64,000 nucleotides of DNA from Aquificaceae bacterium (GCA_037481935.1 JBBFKQ010000006.1:55916-119915); one strand, 5' to 3'. Positions 41,550-52,353 are shown, counted from the stretch's first letter. Translations and numbers: made by a program. Notes: generated by a model not told the origin, from the letters alone.

Positions 41550-43205
41550 ATGAAGGAAATCCTAAAAAAAGCCCTCAGGGAGAGCATAAATAGTCTTTAT
41601 TCTCTTGAAATAAACCACTGTAACCTTGAACCACCCAGAGAAAGGGAGCATGGAGATTATGCTACAAACATAGCCTTTCTACTGGCGAGAGAGCTCAGGA
41701 AAAGCCCTGCACAGATAGCTCAGGAGCTTGTCAGCGTCTTGCCGGCAAAAGATTTTACCGCAGAGGCGGTAAGAGGTTTTATAAACTTCCGCCTTAAGCC
41801 TGAGTTCTTGAAGGCAGAATTTTCAAAGCTTCTGAGAGATGGAGGTAACTACTTCTTTCCTCCTGTAGAGAAACCAATCTTTCTTCAGGTGGAGTTTGTC
41901 AGTGCAAATCCTACAGGCCCTCTTCACGTGGGACACGGAAGGGGTGCGGTGGTGGGAGATGTGCTATCAAGGGTCCTCAAGAGGCTGGGGCACAGGGTAG
42001 TGCGCGAATACTACATAAACGACGCAGGCAATCAGGTCTACATGCTGGGGCTTTCTGTGCTTTACCGATACTACGAGCTTTTTGGAAAGGAGGACCCACA
42101 GCTTAGAGAGACCTTTGAAAAGGAAGGTTACAGGGGCAGGTATATTACAAAACTTGCAAAGGACCTCAAGGCCTTTTATGGAGAAGATTTGCTTGGAATA
42201 GAAAGGGAAAGGGCAATAGACATTACAAGAGAATACGCCCATAGAAGACTCCTTGAGGATATAAAAGATACCCTTGACCTTCTTGGTGTGAGTTTTGATG
42301 TGTGGTTCAGTGAAAGAAGCCTGCACAAAACTGGTCTTCTTGAGGAGGTAATAAACCTGCTTGTGGAGAAGGGCTATACCTACAAGCAGGAAGGGGCTCT
42401 CTGGTTTAAGAGCACAGCCTTTGGGGATGACAAGGATAGAGTTCTGAGAAAGTCTGACGGTTCATACACCTACTTTGCCTCCGACATAGCCTACCATTAC
42501 CATAAGTTTCAGAGAGGCTTTGAAAGGGTGATAAACCTCTGGGGTGCGGACCACCATGGATATGAGAAAAGACTTATGGGGGCTCTGAAAGCCCTTGGAG
42601 TTCCAGAGGACTGGCTATGGGTGGAGTTTGTGCAGATGGTAAGGCTTATGAGCGGAGGGCAGGAGGTGAGGATGTCCAAGAGAACTGGGGAGTTTATAAC
42701 ACTTCAGGAGCTTCTTGAAGAGGTGGGAAAGGATGCGGTAAGGTTCATATTCCTCACAAAGACAGGCGATACACCCCTTGATTTTGACATAGACCTGGCA
42801 AAGAAAAACACCACAGAAAACCCCGTCTTTTACGTGCAGTATGCCCACGCAAGAATCAGGGGAGTCTTCAGGGAGGTTAGGGAAAGGTATGGAATAGACC
42901 CGGACGGTGAGGAGCTTACTCCCCATGTGCAGAGGCTGAGCTCTGAGGAAGACCTCAGGCTTATCAAGAGGTGCCTCTACATGAAGGATACCTTTGAGGC
43001 AGTAGCCCAGACCCTTTCCCCACACCTTATCACCTATTCACTGCTGGAGCTTTCAAAGGACTTTCACCACTACTACAACCACAACAGGGTAATGGTAGAA
43101 GACAGGAATTTGATGTTCTCAAGGCTTGCCCTCTTTAAGGGAGTAGAGGTTACTCTGAAGACCGCCCTTGACCTGCTTGGTGTGTCCGCTCCTGAGAAGA
43201 TGTGA
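41550..43205 (+). CDS. argS: Arginyl-tRNA synthetase
   Basis: This 551-residue class I synthetase charges tRNA-Arg. The N-terminal Arg-tRNA-specific domain (REREHGDYATNIAFLLAREL) is followed by the HIGH-type motif PTGPLHVGHGRG (about 130-141), HRVVREYYINDAGNQV, and a KMSK-type motif VRMSKRTGEF. The C-terminal anticodon-binding domain has VQYAHARIRG and HHYYNHNRV. The size is normal. The window also carries one of its tRNA substrates (Arg CCG). Confidence 0.96.
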   Translation: MKEILKKALRESINSLYSLEINHCNLEPPREREHGDYATNIAFLLARELRKSPAQIAQELVSVLPAKDFTAEAVRGFINFRLKPEFLKAEFSKLLRDGGNYFFPPVEKPIFLQVEFVSANPTGPLHVGHGRGAVVGDVLSRVLKRLGHRVVREYYINDAGNQVYMLGLSVLYRYYELFGKEDPQLRETFEKEGYRGRYITKLAKDLKAFYGEDLLGIERERAIDITREYAHRRLLEDIKDTLDLLGVSFDVWFSERSLHKTGLLEEVINLLVEKGYTYKQEGALWFKSTAFGDDKDRVLRKSDGSYTYFASDIAYHYHKFQRGFERVINLWGADHHGYEKRLMGALKALGVPEDWLWVEFVQMVRLMSGGQEVRMSKRTGEFITLQELLEEVGKDAVRFIFLTKTGDTPLDFDIDLAKKNTTENPVFYVQYAHARIRGVFREVRERYGIDPDGEELTPHVQRLSSEEDLRLIKRCLYMKDTFEAVAQTLSPHLITYSLLELSKDFHHYYNHNRVMVEDRNLMFSRLALFKGVEVTLKTALDLLGVSAPEKM

Positions 43206-43215
43206 AGAGGTGCCT

Positions 43216-43221
43216 TAAAAT
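43216..43221 (+). promoter_or_regulatory. -10-like box of the UDP-glucose dehydrogenase gene
   Basis: TAAAAT ends seven bases before the ATG at 43229. The following bases ATAAGCCATGAA are identical to those at the dnaN start (52347 onward). Confidence 0.4.
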
Positions 43222-43228
43222 ATAAGCC

Positions 43229-44530
43229 ATGAAGCTGACTGTAGTTGGAGGAGGATACGTAGGGCTTACCACGGGGGTTTGCTTTGCCCACCTTGGGCAC
43301 GAGGTAATGGTGGTGGAGAAGGTTCCGCAGAAGGTGGTGCTTTTAAGTGCCGGCAAATGCCCCATCTACGAGCCCGGTCTTGAGGAGCTTCTTCAGGAGA
43401 ACCTGAAGGCGGGAAGGATAGCCTTTACCACGGAGCTGAGGGAGGGCCTGGAGTTTTCCCAAGTCATATTCATATGCGTTGGCACGCCTCAAAAGCCAGA
43501 CGGCTCTGCGGACCTCTCTCAGGTGGAGGAGGTTGCCCGTGAGACTGCAAAGCTCATGACCTCTTACAAGCTCCTCATAGAGAAGTCCACCGTTCCCATA
43601 AACACCCACACGCTCATAAAAAAGACCGTCCAGAGGTATTTGAGAGACCCGGGCATTCCCTACGACGTGGCGTCAAACCCCGAGTTTCTCAGAGAGGGCT
43701 CTGCGGTGGAGGACTTTTTAAAGCCCGACCGCATAGTGGTAGGAGTGGAGAGCGAAAGGGCAAAGAAGGTCTTTGAAGAACTCTACAAGGAATTTGATTG
43801 TCCCATCATCTACACAGACCCATCAACCGCAGAGCTTATAAAGCATGCCAGCAACTCCTTTCTGGCTATGAAGATATCCTTTATAAACATGGTCGCCGAC
43901 CTGTGCGAGAGGGCGGGTGCGGATGTAAAGCTGGTGGCAGACGGTATGGGCTACGACAGGAGGATAGGCAGAGCCTTTCTCAACGCAGGCATAGGCTACG
44001 GGGGTTCATGTTTTCCAAAGGATGTGAAGGCTTTCATCAGGATGGCACAGGATTACGGGCTTGACTTTGGGCTTTTGAGGGAAGTGGAAAGGGTCAATCA
44101 GGAAAGACCCGTAAGGTTCGTGGAAAAGGTCAAGGGCGTCCTCTGGAGCGTCAGGGGCAAAAGGCTTGCTGTGTGGGGACTTTCTTTCAAGCCCAACACC
44201 GACGACATAAGAGAAGCACCCTCTATAAGGATAGTGGAAATGCTCCTCAGAGAGGGTGCAAGGCTAAGCCTATACGACCCAAAGGCCATTCAAAATTTCA
44301 GGCTTCTGTTTCCAGAGGGTGGGCAGATAAGCTATGCAGAAGACATGTATTCTGCGGTGGAGGGTGCGAGCGCGCTTCTTATCCTTACCGAGTGGGAGGA
44401 GTTCGTAAGGGCTGACCTCAGAAGGGTAAAGGAGCTCATGGAGCTTCCCATCATAGTGGACGGCAGGAACATCTACGAACCCCAGGAGGTCAGAGCCCTG
44501 GGCTTTGAATACTACCCCACGGGAAGATGA
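43229..44530 (+). CDS. UDP-glucose/GDP-mannose dehydrogenase family (probable UDP-glucose 6-dehydrogenase)
   Basis: The protein has 433 residues. The N-terminal NAD domain is [22 protein letters not shown]. The active site Cys lies in [14 protein letters not shown] (residue about 256). [35 protein letters not shown] and [17 protein letters not shown] are family blocks. It makes UDP-glucuronate by two NAD oxidations. The next gene codes for a UDP-glucuronate decarboxylase-like enzyme and overlaps it by 4 bases, which supports UDP-glucose as substrate. Confidence 0.92.
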   Translation: MKLTVVGGGYVGLTTGVCFAHLGHEVMVVEKVPQKVVLLSAGKCPIYEPGLEELLQENLKAGRIAFTTELREGLEFSQVIFICVGTPQKPDGSADLSQVEEVARETAKLMTSYKLLIEKSTVPINTHTLIKKTVQRYLRDPGIPYDVASNPEFLREGSAVEDFLKPDRIVVGVESERAKKVFEELYKEFDCPIIYTDPSTAELIKHASNSFLAMKISFINMVADLCERAGADVKLVADGMGYDRRIGRAFLNAGIGYGGSCFPKDVKAFIRMAQDYGLDFGLLREVERVNQERPVRFVEKVKGVLWSVRGKRLAVWGLSFKPNTDDIREAPSIRIVEMLLREGARLSLYDPKAIQNFRLLFPEGGQISYAEDMYSAVEGASALLILTEWEEFVRADLRRVKELMELPIIVDGRNIYEPQEVRALGFEYYPTGR

Positions 44531-45459
44531 GGGTTCTGATAACCGGCGTTGCGGGCTTTATAGGCTCGCACCTTGCGGAGAGGTTTCTGAGGGAAGGCTT
44601 TTTCGTGATAGGCATGGACAACTTTCTGACGGGTTCTCCCGACAACATAGCCCACCTTTTTGAGAACAGAAATTTCCACTTTATCCACTACAACGTGGTC
44701 AACTACCTGTATGTGGAGGGTTCGGTTGACCTTGTTGTTCATCTGGCGTGCCCCGCTTCACCTGTGGACTACATGAACCATCCCATACACACCATGAAGG
44801 TGGACTCTCTGGGCACCCTGAACACCCTCGGTCTTGCAAAGTTGAAGAAGTCACGCTATGTTTTTGCCTCTTCCTCCGAAGTCTATGGTTCTGCTCAGGT
44901 CCATCCTCAGCCGGAAGATTACTGGGGCTATGTAAACCCGGTAGGACCAAGAAGCGTATACGACGAAGCCAAAAGGTTTTCCGAAGCCCTGTGTATGGCA
45001 TACCATCGGGAGCACGGGCTTGATGTGAGAATTGCCAGAATCTTCAACACCTACGGTCCAAGGATGAGAAGGAAAGATGGGAGGGTAATACCCACCTTCA
45101 TAGAAAAGGCTCTCAAAGGTGAACCCCTGCCAGTGTATGGAGACGGCTCGCAGACAAGGAGCTTCTGCTACATAGATGACCTTGTAGAAGGTCTTTTCAG
45201 ACTTTCTACCGTGGAAGGTCTTGCAGGGGAAGTGGTAAATCTGGGAAAGCCCGAGGAGGTTTCTATTCTTGAGCTTGCCAGAAAAATCGTTGAGCTGTCA
45301 GGTTCTACCTCAGAGATTGAATTTCTCCCGCCCAGACCCGATGACCCACCAAGGAGGTGTCCCGATACGCGCAAGGCGGAGAGCCTGTTGGGATGGTCTC
45401 CCAGGACCCAGCTTGAAGATGGTCTGAAAAAGACTGTGAGCTGGTTTATGAGATTATAA
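44527..45459 (+). CDS. UDP-glucuronate decarboxylase (UDP-xylose synthase)-like
   Basis: The 310-residue short-chain dehydrogenase/epimerase has the NAD loop [13 protein letters not shown], catalytic SSEVYG and Tyr/Lys in [20 protein letters not shown] and [20 protein letters not shown] are signatures of the UDP-xylose synthase branch rather than of epimerases. With the preceding dehydrogenase it converts UDP-glucose through UDP-glucuronate to UDP-xylose. That sugar could feed the exported polysaccharide or lipid A decoration. Confidence 0.88.
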   Translation: MRVLITGVAGFIGSHLAERFLREGFFVIGMDNFLTGSPDNIAHLFENRNFHFIHYNVVNYLYVEGSVDLVVHLACPASPVDYMNHPIHTMKVDSLGTLNTLGLAKLKKSRYVFASSSEVYGSAQVHPQPEDYWGYVNPVGPRSVYDEAKRFSEALCMAYHREHGLDVRIARIFNTYGPRMRRKDGRVIPTFIEKALKGEPLPVYGDGSQTRSFCYIDDLVEGLFRLSTVEGLAGEVVNLGKPEEVSILELARKIVELSGSTSEIEFLPPRPDDPPRRCPDTRKAESLLGWSPRTQLEDGLKKTVSWFMRL

Positions 45460-45481
45460 TTATTTCTAAAGGAGGGTAAAT

Positions 45482-46054
45482 GTGAAAAGGGAAAGGTTTA
45501 TAATCCTTCTTGGAATACTTGTTGCCCTTGTGTTTTTTTACCTTGGTCTGAACGAGTGGCTAAAGACTAAAGAAGAACAGGTTCAACCACCACCTCTGGT
45601 TGTTAAACCATTGCCCCAAGAAAAGGAGACTGCTAAACCTGTTCCTCAAAAGGAAGAAGTGCCGCCTGTAGCTAAGGAAGCAAAGCAGGAAACATCTCAG
45701 CAAAAATCCGAGGGGAAACAACCCCCAAAAGGCAAAGAGCAGGATGTTATAGCTCAGAAGATAAGGGAGGAAAGAAATACGGTGAAGCCTGCTGAGAACA
45801 AGGCTGAGCCTAAGACTTCTGAGAGGAGGGAATCTCCAACCACGAAGCCTAAAACTTATACGGTTCAGCTAGGTGCTTTTAAAGGTAGGGAGGGTGCAGA
45901 AAGGGTGGCTGAAAAGGCAAAAAAGATGGGATACAGGGTAAACATAGTTGAAGAAGACAATTTTTACAAAGTCAGGCTTTCAGTCCGCACGGAGAACATA
46001 GAAGATGAATTGAGGAAGCTGAGGTCAGTCTTTGGCAGTGCAATACTAAAATGA
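45482..46054 (+). CDS. SPOR-domain inner-membrane protein
   Basis: The 190-residue protein has a GTG start seven bases after GGAGG. An N-terminal membrane helix (FIILLGILVALVFFYLGL) leads to a long Pro/Lys/Glu/Gln linker (residues 30-120) and a C-terminal SPOR domain (TYTVQLGAFKGREGAERVAEKAKKMGYRVNIV). SPOR domains bind stripped peptidoglycan strands at the division septum, so it is probably a cell-division or wall-associated factor (FtsN/DedD-like). It is translationally coupled to the next gene, which also ends in SPOR. Confidence 0.85.
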   Translation: MKRERFIILLGILVALVFFYLGLNEWLKTKEEQVQPPPLVVKPLPQEKETAKPVPQKEEVPPVAKEAKQETSQQKSEGKQPPKGKEQDVIAQKIREERNTVKPAENKAEPKTSERRESPTTKPKTYTVQLGAFKGREGAERVAEKAKKMGYRVNIVEEDNFYKVRLSVRTENIEDELRKLRSVFGSAILK

Positions 46055-47184
46055 TAAGGGTATTTCTCCTGCTTATGTTTATCTTCTCCCTTTTTTCCTG
46101 TGCCGCAAGGCAGGAAGAAAGCACTAAAGGCCAGTGGCAGTATTTTTATGACCTCGGCATGTCTTCCTACATTGCCAAAAATTACTCGGAGGCAATAGCC
46201 AACTTCTTCAGAGCTTCACAGCTTGCACCCACAGAGTCAAAGGTCTGGAATGCCCTTGGTCTTGCCTACATGGAGGTGCAGGAATACCAGAAGGCGGAGA
46301 ACGCCTTTTTGAGAGCGCTTCAGGTAGATAAGACTTATACGGAGGCAAGGCTAAATCTTGGAGTGCTTTATTACAGACAGAAGGACTACGAAAGGGCTCT
46401 GAAAGCTCTCAGAGAAGTCATAGAGGATGAAGCCTTTCCCCAGAAGCACATGGCCTTTTATTCTCTGGCAAAGGTCTATCAGGCCACAGAAAGGCGTGAA
46501 GATTATCTTGTTAACCTGCGCAAGGCTGTTGCTTACAATCCCATGTTCCTTGATGCACAGCTCGAGCTTGCACAGTTTTATGAAGGAGAGGGAGATTACA
46601 GCTCTGCAAGAGATGTTTATCAGCGTCTGATAAACAATGGAATGGGGAACCCATCCATATACCTGAGCATGGCGGGAGCCGAATACAGACTTGGGAACTA
46701 CTCTTCTGCAAAGGATTACGTGAGAAGGGTTATTGAAGACAGGCAGACTACATCCCAGCTCAAGTCCCGGGCATATGAACTTCTCAGTCTCGTCCTCATA
46801 GCCGAGCAAGGCAGACAGAACATGCCAGGAATTCAGGAAAGAAGTGACACACAGCTAAGGCTCACACATCCACCTCAGCCATCAGAACCTCCTGCCCCTT
46901 CCAGAGACAGGACTGGCACACATCCAAAACCTCAGGAGACTGAGTCCACCCAGAAAACTGGAAAATTCTACAGAATACAGATTGGAGCCTTTTCTTCGGT
47001 CAATGCTGCAAAAACGTGGAGAGACAGGCTTGAGAGGGAGCTAAACCTCAAGGATGTGGTGATTGTAGAAAGCACGGGTGTATTCAAGGTTTTTTATGGC
47101 AGGTTTGAAAGCAGGGAGGAGGCCCTCAAAGAACTTGAGAGACTTCAGAGTCTGAACCTTTATGGCTTCATAGTTTATGAATAG
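46051..47184 (+). CDS. TPR and SPOR domain lipoprotein
   Basis: The protein has 377 residues. The lipoprotein signal MIRVFLLLMFIFSLFSC ends at the lipobox Cys. About five TPR repeats span residues 30-250 (KNYSEAIANFFRASQLAPTE, QEYQKAENAFLRALQVDKTY, KDYERALKALREVI and others). A Pro/Thr-rich linker leads to a SPOR domain (FYRIQIGAFSSVNAAKTWRDRL). It is likely an envelope scaffold that binds septal peptidoglycan. Its stop abuts the convergent hisB stop with no base between. Confidence 0.88.
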   Translation: MIRVFLLLMFIFSLFSCAARQEESTKGQWQYFYDLGMSSYIAKNYSEAIANFFRASQLAPTESKVWNALGLAYMEVQEYQKAENAFLRALQVDKTYTEARLNLGVLYYRQKDYERALKALREVIEDEAFPQKHMAFYSLAKVYQATERREDYLVNLRKAVAYNPMFLDAQLELAQFYEGEGDYSSARDVYQRLINNGMGNPSIYLSMAGAEYRLGNYSSAKDYVRRVIEDRQTTSQLKSRAYELLSLVLIAEQGRQNMPGIQERSDTQLRLTHPPQPSEPPAPSRDRTGTHPKPQETESTQKTGKFYRIQIGAFSSVNAAKTWRDRLERELNLKDVVIVESTGVFKVFYGRFESREEALKELERLQSLNLYGFIVYE

Positions 47185-47763
47185 TTAAAGGCTTTCCTTG
47201 GTTGATGGTATTCCACTGCCAGTAAGGCTGACAGCCTGCCTCAGGCTCAGCGCAAGTGCTTTAAAGCACGCCTCCGCCACATGGTGGAGTATCTTTCCAG
47301 CCAGGACCCTTATATGGATGGTGCTCTTGCTCTCCAGGGCGAAACCTTTAAAAAACTCCCATATGAGCTCAAAGTCAAAATCAGTTATCTTCCCCCTCAG
47401 GTTCATATCCTCGTAGAAAAAGAGAGGTCTTCCGGAGATATCTATGCTTGCAAGGGCAAGGGCTTCATCCATAGGAACTATGGCATATCCGTAGCGGTTT
47501 ATACCCCTCTTATCTCCAAGTGCCTGCAGAAAAGCCATACCCAGGACAATGCCGGCGTCTTCAACTGTATGATGGTGTGAAACATGCACATCGCCCTCGG
47601 CATAAAGCTCTATGTCAAACCTTCCGTGTCTTGCTAAGGTTTCCACCATGTGAGTGAGGAAGCCGATTGGCGTCTCTACCCTGTAGTTTCCAGAGCCGTC
47701 AAGGTTCAGAGTCAGCTCTATTCTGGTCTCCCGTGTCTGCCGGGTAATATGGGCCTTCCTCAT
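47185..47763 (-). CDS. hisB: Imidazoleglycerol-phosphate dehydratase
   Basis: The 192-residue, monofunctional histidine biosynthesis enzyme has [49 protein letters not shown] (metal His cluster), [14 protein letters not shown] and [12 protein letters not shown]. The start is set by homology to the usual N-terminus and lies 65 bases inside the end of holA in another frame, which is a long coding overlap. The partner hisD is far away at 25507. Confidence 0.95.
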   Translation of the reverse strand: MRKAHITRQTRETRIELTLNLDGSGNYRVETPIGFLTHMVETLARHGRFDIELYAEGDVHVSHHHTVEDAGIVLGMAFLQALGDKRGINRYGYAIVPMDEALALASIDISGRPLFFYEDMNLRGKITDFDFELIWEFFKGFALESKSTIHIRVLAGKILHHVAEACFKALALSLRQAVSLTGSGIPSTKESL

Positions 47764-48739
47764 GTAGTATGTATTCTATCACAAATTCCCTCAGCGCCTG
47801 TGCTGGGTCCGCGTAGTAAACTTTTATGCCCATGTCAAGAAGGTAAAGCCTTCTGAGTAGTGAGCGGAGCTCTTCAGAGGAATTTTCAGCAATGTATTTT
47901 TTGAAGTTCATAACCTGAAACCTGTGCCTGACATCTACCTCAGAGAGGGCTTTTTCTAAATCCTGTCCACCTTCAACCAGGACCTTTGCAGTGTAGAGCT
48001 TTATGGTGTAGTTGACAAGAAGAGTAAGTATCTGGAGGGGGTGGGTTCCAGATCTCAGGATTGAGGTAAGGGAGTTAAGGGCTTTTTCGTAATCCTTGAA
48101 AAATACGGCGTCAACAAAGTCAAATATGCCCATCTCCCAGTCTGCCAGCACTATAGCTTTAACATCCTCAAGGGTTATGTGTTTTTTCCCATAGAGTATA
48201 AGCTTGTCAGTTTCGCCCTTCAGGGTCATAAGCTGATAGGAGGTTGCATCCAGAAGGTATTCGAGGGCCTCCTCCTCTATACCTATTCCTTCCCTCAGCA
48301 GTTTGTTTTTCACGAGCTCCCTTACCCTTCTTCTGTCTAGCTTGCCTGCATACAAAACATCACCTAGCTTTGACAGGCTCAGGAAGGGCTCCTTCTGAAG
48401 GTCCTTCTCCGTGAGTTTATAGCCCACGTAGAAAAAGACCTTCTTACCCCTTACCCTCTCAAGGTAAGATATAAAAGTCCTGTAGTCCTTAATGCTCTTG
48501 AAAAGCTCCTCAGCTCTGTAAAGGAACAGGGCCTCCTCACCCGTAAACATACCAGAGGTGCTTACGGCGCGGACAAGGTCCTGAGGGGTAAGTTCATCCC
48601 CCCACAGGATTCTTGTGGGCATTAGCTCTCTGAGCCTGTCAAGAAATGTCTTTACAACATACTCTTCTTCGCCATGTATGAGGTTTACTGCCTTTATCTG
48701 CCTCTTTTCAAGCCCCTTCTGATATTCAAGCAAGTTCAT
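47699..48739 (-). CDS. holA: DNA polymerase III delta subunit
   Basis: The 346-residue protein matches the clamp-loader delta subunit: an AAA-like N-terminus ([23 protein letters not shown], with [16 protein letters not shown]), [40 protein letters not shown] and [13 protein letters not shown]. Delta opens the beta clamp (dnaN is at 52354). The start ATG overlaps the rho stop by one base. The last 21 codons overlap the hisB start in another frame and may be a dispensable tail. Confidence 0.88.
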   Translation of the reverse strand: MNLLEYQKGLEKRQIKAVNLIHGEEEYVVKTFLDRLRELMPTRILWGDELTPQDLVRAVSTSGMFTGEEALFLYRAEELFKSIKDYRTFISYLERVRGKKVFFYVGYKLTEKDLQKEPFLSLSKLGDVLYAGKLDRRRVRELVKNKLLREGIGIEEEALEYLLDATSYQLMTLKGETDKLILYGKKHITLEDVKAIVLADWEMGIFDFVDAVFFKDYEKALNSLTSILRSGTHPLQILTLLVNYTIKLYTAKVLVEGGQDLEKALSEVDVRHRFQVMNFKKYIAENSSEELRSLLRRLYLLDMGIKVYYADPAQALREFVIEYILHEEGPYYPADTGDQNRADSEP

Positions 48740-50025
48740 CAGCTGTGCATTGCCTTGAGGAAGTCTTTGTTAGTCTTGAATTTCTTGAGCTTGTCAAGGA
48801 GAAACTCCATGGCTTCTATGGGGTCCATGGTGGCAAGGAACTTTCTCAGAACCCATATCCTCTGGAGCTCCCAGTCTTCCAGAAGAAGCTCCTCTTTTCT
48901 TGTTCCAGACTTTTCTATGTTTATGGCTGGGAATATCCTCCTTTCCATGAGCCTTCTGTCCAGGTGTATTTCCATGTTGCCAGTGCCTTTGAACTCCTCG
49001 TATATAACATCATCCATCTTTGACCCCGTCTCTATCAGAGCGGTGGCTATTATGGTCAGTGACCCGCCCTCCTCTATGTTCCTTGCGGCACCAAAAAACT
49101 TCTTGGGTCTCTGAAGGGCTGTGGCCTCTATACCGCCGGTGAGCACCCTTCCTGTTGGGGGAGTCACCGCGTTGGAAGCCCTTCCAAAACGCGTCATAGA
49201 GTCAAGGAGTATGACCACATCCTGCTTGAGCTCCACGAGCCTTTTTGCCTTTTCTACCACAAGCTCTGCCACCTGCATGTGTCTCTCTGGAGGCTCGTCA
49301 AAGGTGGATGCAACCACCTCCGCACCCTCTCCCACTATCCTCCGCATCTCTGTGACTTCTTCTGGCCTTTCGTCAATGAGAAGAATGATGAGGTGCACCT
49401 CAGGGTGGTTTTCTATGAGGGCCTTTGCCACCTTCTGAAGAAGGACGGTTTTACCCGCCTTTGGCGGTGCCACTATCATACCCCTCTGCCCCTTGCCTAT
49501 GGGGGCAATGAGGCTTATGACTCTGGTAGAGAGTTCTGTTGGGGATGTTTCAAGGTTGAACCTTTCTGTTGGATGGTAAGGGGTGAGCTTTTCAAACTGA
49601 GGTCTTGCCCTGAGCACTTCAGGGTCTGGCGGAAGGCCATTGACAGACTCAATCTTTATAAGAGCCTGATACTTTTCTTTCTCCTGAGGTGGTCTTGCAA
49701 AACCTATTATGGTGTCCCCGGTTCTCAGGCCAAACCTTTTTATCTGTGAGGGAGCCACATAAACATCCGTATAGCTTGGCATGTAGTTGTTCTCTGAGCT
49801 CCTTATGAAGCCGTAACTCTCTGGCAATATTTCAAGCACGCCCTTTACAAAGTTCAGGCCTTCCTCTTTTGCCTGCACTGTGAGTATTTTCTCTATGAGC
49901 TCTTCCTTCCTGAGCCCTGTTACCCTTGAAAGCTCAAGGTCTCTGCCTATTTTCTGCAGTTCCTGAAGGGACAGCTTTTTAAGCTCTTCAAGATTATAGA
50001 CCTTCTTTTCCTGCACCTGCTCCAT
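48739..50025 (-). CDS. rho: Transcription termination factor Rho
   Basis: The protein has 428 residues from the ATG at 50025; a TTG two codons earlier is possible and closer to AGGAGG. The N-terminal helix domain ([23 protein letters not shown]) and OB fold ([29 protein letters not shown]) bind RNA. The ATPase has [17 protein letters not shown] (Walker A) and the motifs [10 protein letters not shown] and [13 protein letters not shown]. With hardly any intrinsic terminator visible in this window, Rho is probably the main means of ending transcripts. Confidence 0.96.
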   Translation of the reverse strand: MEQVQEKKVYNLEELKKLSLQELQKIGRDLELSRVTGLRKEELIEKILTVQAKEEGLNFVKGVLEILPESYGFIRSSENNYMPSYTDVYVAPSQIKRFGLRTGDTIIGFARPPQEKEKYQALIKIESVNGLPPDPEVLRARPQFEKLTPYHPTERFNLETSPTELSTRVISLIAPIGKGQRGMIVAPPKAGKTVLLQKVAKALIENHPEVHLIILLIDERPEEVTEMRRIVGEGAEVVASTFDEPPERHMQVAELVVEKAKRLVELKQDVVILLDSMTRFGRASNAVTPPTGRVLTGGIEATALQRPKKFFGAARNIEEGGSLTIIATALIETGSKMDDVIYEEFKGTGNMEIHLDRRLMERRIFPAINIEKSGTRKEELLLEDWELQRIWVLRKFLATMDPIEAMEFLLDKLKKFKTNKDFLKAMHS

Positions 50026-50040
50026 ACTCAAAAACCTCCT

Positions 50041-51393
50041 TTATTTTCCTATACAGAACCTTGAAAATATACTTCCCAGCACATCTTCAGTGCTTATAAC
50101 CCCAAGAATTTCTTCCAAGTAGCTAAGGGCTTCCCTCAAATCAAGCATGATTATCTCTGGAAATATGTCTTTTCTCTTCAGTCTGTATACTAATGATTTT
50201 AACACTTCCAGGGATTTTTTCAAGAGGTTTTCGTGTCTGACTGTTATGTAAACCTGTAGACCGTTGCTTATGTGAAGGCCAAGTTTCTGTAATATTGTTT
50301 CCTTCAGCTCCTCAATTCCGTGATGGGAAAGTGCGCTCACCCTTATAGCCCCGGGAAAGGTCTCCAGCACACTGTGCTTAATACCCCTGTCCACTTTGTT
50401 TGCCACCACCATATGCTCCAGCCCTTTTACCATGGAGTATATCTCCATATCTTCTTCTTCCAGCCAATTGCTGGCGTCCACCACGAAGAGCACCATATGT
50501 GCCTCCTTTAGCTTTTGCAGGCTTCTCTCTACCCCTATCCTTTCCACCGGGTCTTCTGTATATCTTATGCCTGCCGTGTCTATAAGGTTTACCGGCACGC
50601 CCTTCAGTGTAAGCGTTTCCTGAAGAAAGTCCCTGGTTGTGCCTGGAATTTCGGTGACTATTGCCCTTTCTCTGCCAAGGAGGGCGTTAAAAAGGGAGGA
50701 CTTTCCCACGTTGGGTTTTCCTACAATGGCAAGGTTTATGCCCTTTCTGAGATACTCTCCCGTTTTTACCGTGGAGAGAAGTAGCTCCACGTCTCTCATG
50801 AAACTTTCAAGAAGCTCTAAGACCTGCTCTCTGCTCAGCGTGGGTATATCCTCCTCGGAGAACTCTATGTCTGACTCTATGTAGGCGAGGAGTTCAAGTA
50901 GTCTTTCCCTGAGAGAATTTATGAGCGAGGATAGCTCGCCCTGAAGCTGTCTCTGTGCAGATTTGAGTGCAAGTTCAGACCTTGCACCTATGAGGTCCCC
51001 TACCGCCTCAGCCTGAAGGAGGTCCAGCTTTCCGTTTAGAAATGCCCTTTTTGTAAACTCCCCGGGCTGTGCAAGCCTTATACCTCTTGAGAGGAAAAGC
51101 TCAAGGGCTCTCTTTAGAATGAGAGGGTTTCCGTGCAGGAAAAGCTCCACCATATCCTCGCCCGTGTAGCTCCTTGGTGAAGGGTAGAATATGAGAATCC
51201 CCTCATCCAGCACGCTTGAGTCCGCATCCTTTAACTTCACCAGATGGGCATACCTGGGCCTTACCTTTCCTTTCAGAACCAGCAGGTCCCTTATCCTCTC
51301 CATCACGCCCAGACCCGACAGCCTTATGGCTCCTATGGCACTTTCACCAAAGGGTGTAGCTATTGCCACTATGGGTTCTCTCTGCTTGACCAT
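50041..51393 (-). CDS. mnmE: tRNA modification GTPase MnmE
   Basis: The 450-residue GTPase, with MnmG, makes the 5-carboxymethylaminomethyl group of wobble uridine. An N-terminal tetrahydrofolate-binding domain (IVAIATPFGESAIGAIRLSG) precedes a helical part, the G domain (GKPNVGKSSLFNALLG, TEIPGTTRDF, DTAGIRYT, NKVD) and the C-terminal CIGK motif at the very end. The size is normal. It is 24 bases after the radical SAM gene and 15 bases before rho. Confidence 0.96.
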   Translation of the reverse strand: MVKQREPIVAIATPFGESAIGAIRLSGLGVMERIRDLLVLKGKVRPRYAHLVKLKDADSSVLDEGILIFYPSPRSYTGEDMVELFLHGNPLILKRALELFLSRGIRLAQPGEFTKRAFLNGKLDLLQAEAVGDLIGARSELALKSAQRQLQGELSSLINSLRERLLELLAYIESDIEFSEEDIPTLSREQVLELLESFMRDVELLLSTVKTGEYLRKGINLAIVGKPNVGKSSLFNALLGRERAIVTEIPGTTRDFLQETLTLKGVPVNLIDTAGIRYTEDPVERIGVERSLQKLKEAHMVLFVVDASNWLEEEDMEIYSMVKGLEHMVVANKVDRGIKHSVLETFPGAIRVSALSHHGIEELKETILQKLGLHISNGLQVYITVRHENLLKKSLEVLKSLVYRLKRKDIFPEIIMLDLREALSYLEEILGVISTEDVLGSIFSRFCIGK

Positions 51394-51417
51394 GGAGGTT
51401 TCAGGGAATAACTATAT

Positions 51418-52317
51418 TCAGTCCATAACCAGCGTCAAGCCCTCTGCATACTCAAGGGCTTCCTCGTATTCCCTTCTGTCTATTCTCCTTGAAAGCTCAG
51501 GGTATTTGTGAGCCTGATAGTAGGGCATATACTGTTCCATCACATTGACAGCCATGCGCGGAGAGATTGCCCTCAGCTCTTCCATTATTTTCCGTGTTCC
51601 CGCTATGCTGCCTGGGAGAAGGAGATGTCTTATCAGGAGGCCCTTTATGGCTATGCCTTCTGCGTTTAGCTGAAGGTCGCCTACCTGTCTGTGCATTTCC
51701 CTTATGGCGGAGAGGGCTACTGTGTGGTAATCTCTCACCTTTGAATACTTTTTACCTGCATGGTCGTCTGCATACTTGAAGTCTGCAAGGTATATGTCCA
51801 CTATGCCATGGAGGAGCTTCAGGCTCTCTAAGCTATCGTAAGAGGATGTGTTGTAGACTATGGGAATTCTCAGCCCGCCCTTCACCGCCAGGTAGAGGGA
51901 TTCCAGTATCTGGGGCACCACATGGGAGGGACTTACCAGGTTTATGTTATGACAACCAAGCCTCTGCAAACTGAGGAATACCTCTGCAAGCTCTTCAGGC
52001 CTTAACTCTTCCCCCTCTCCAAGATGGCTTATGGTGTAGTTCTGACAGTAGACGCATCTCATGTTGCAGTAGGAGAAGAACACGGTTCCGGAGCCTCTCC
52101 TTCCTCTTATGGACTTTTCCTCGCCCCTGTGGGGGAAGTAGTCCGCCACCACCACATACCTACCAGTTTTGCAGTATCCTGTTTCATTTTCCAGTCTGTT
52201 TACACCGCACATGTGAGGGCATACTTCGCAGTGGGAGAGCATTTCAAGAGCCTTACCTATACGCTCCTTCCATTCCTCCTCACTCAGATTCAGGTATGAG
52301 GGATGTTTTCTTTTCAT
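51418..52317 (-). CDS. Radical SAM protein, PflA/COG1313-like
   Basis: The protein has 299 residues. An N-terminal Cys set (LSHCEVCPHMCGVNR, ETGYCKTG) precedes the radical SAM motif CNMRCVYCQNY (about residue 85-95). VFFSY, NINLVSPSHVVPQ, IPIVYNTSSYDS and YLADFKYAD are also family blocks. It is related to pyruvate-formate-lyase-activating enzymes and to the AmmeMemoRadiSam type (second member here at 29764), but the target is unknown. It heads the minus-strand run rSAM-mnmE-rho-holA-hisB. Confidence 0.85.
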   Translation of the reverse strand: MKRKHPSYLNLSEEEWKERIGKALEMLSHCEVCPHMCGVNRLENETGYCKTGRYVVVADYFPHRGEEKSIRGRRGSGTVFFSYCNMRCVYCQNYTISHLGEGEELRPEELAEVFLSLQRLGCHNINLVSPSHVVPQILESLYLAVKGGLRIPIVYNTSSYDSLESLKLLHGIVDIYLADFKYADDHAGKKYSKVRDYHTVALSAIREMHRQVGDLQLNAEGIAIKGLLIRHLLLPGSIAGTRKIMEELRAISPRMAVNVMEQYMPYYQAHKYPELSRRIDRREYEEALEYAEGLTLVMD

Positions 52318-52340
52318 GTTTTTTGAGGTGCCAACTGAGT

Positions 52341-52346
52341 TATAAT
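52341..52346 (+). promoter_or_regulatory. -10 box of dnaN, leaderless
   Basis: TATAAT ends seven bases before the ATG at 52354. The divergent radical SAM gene starts 36 bases away at 52317. The stretch ATATAAGCCATGAA is identical to the start of the 43229 gene. Confidence 0.6.
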
Positions 52347-52353
52347 ATAAGCC

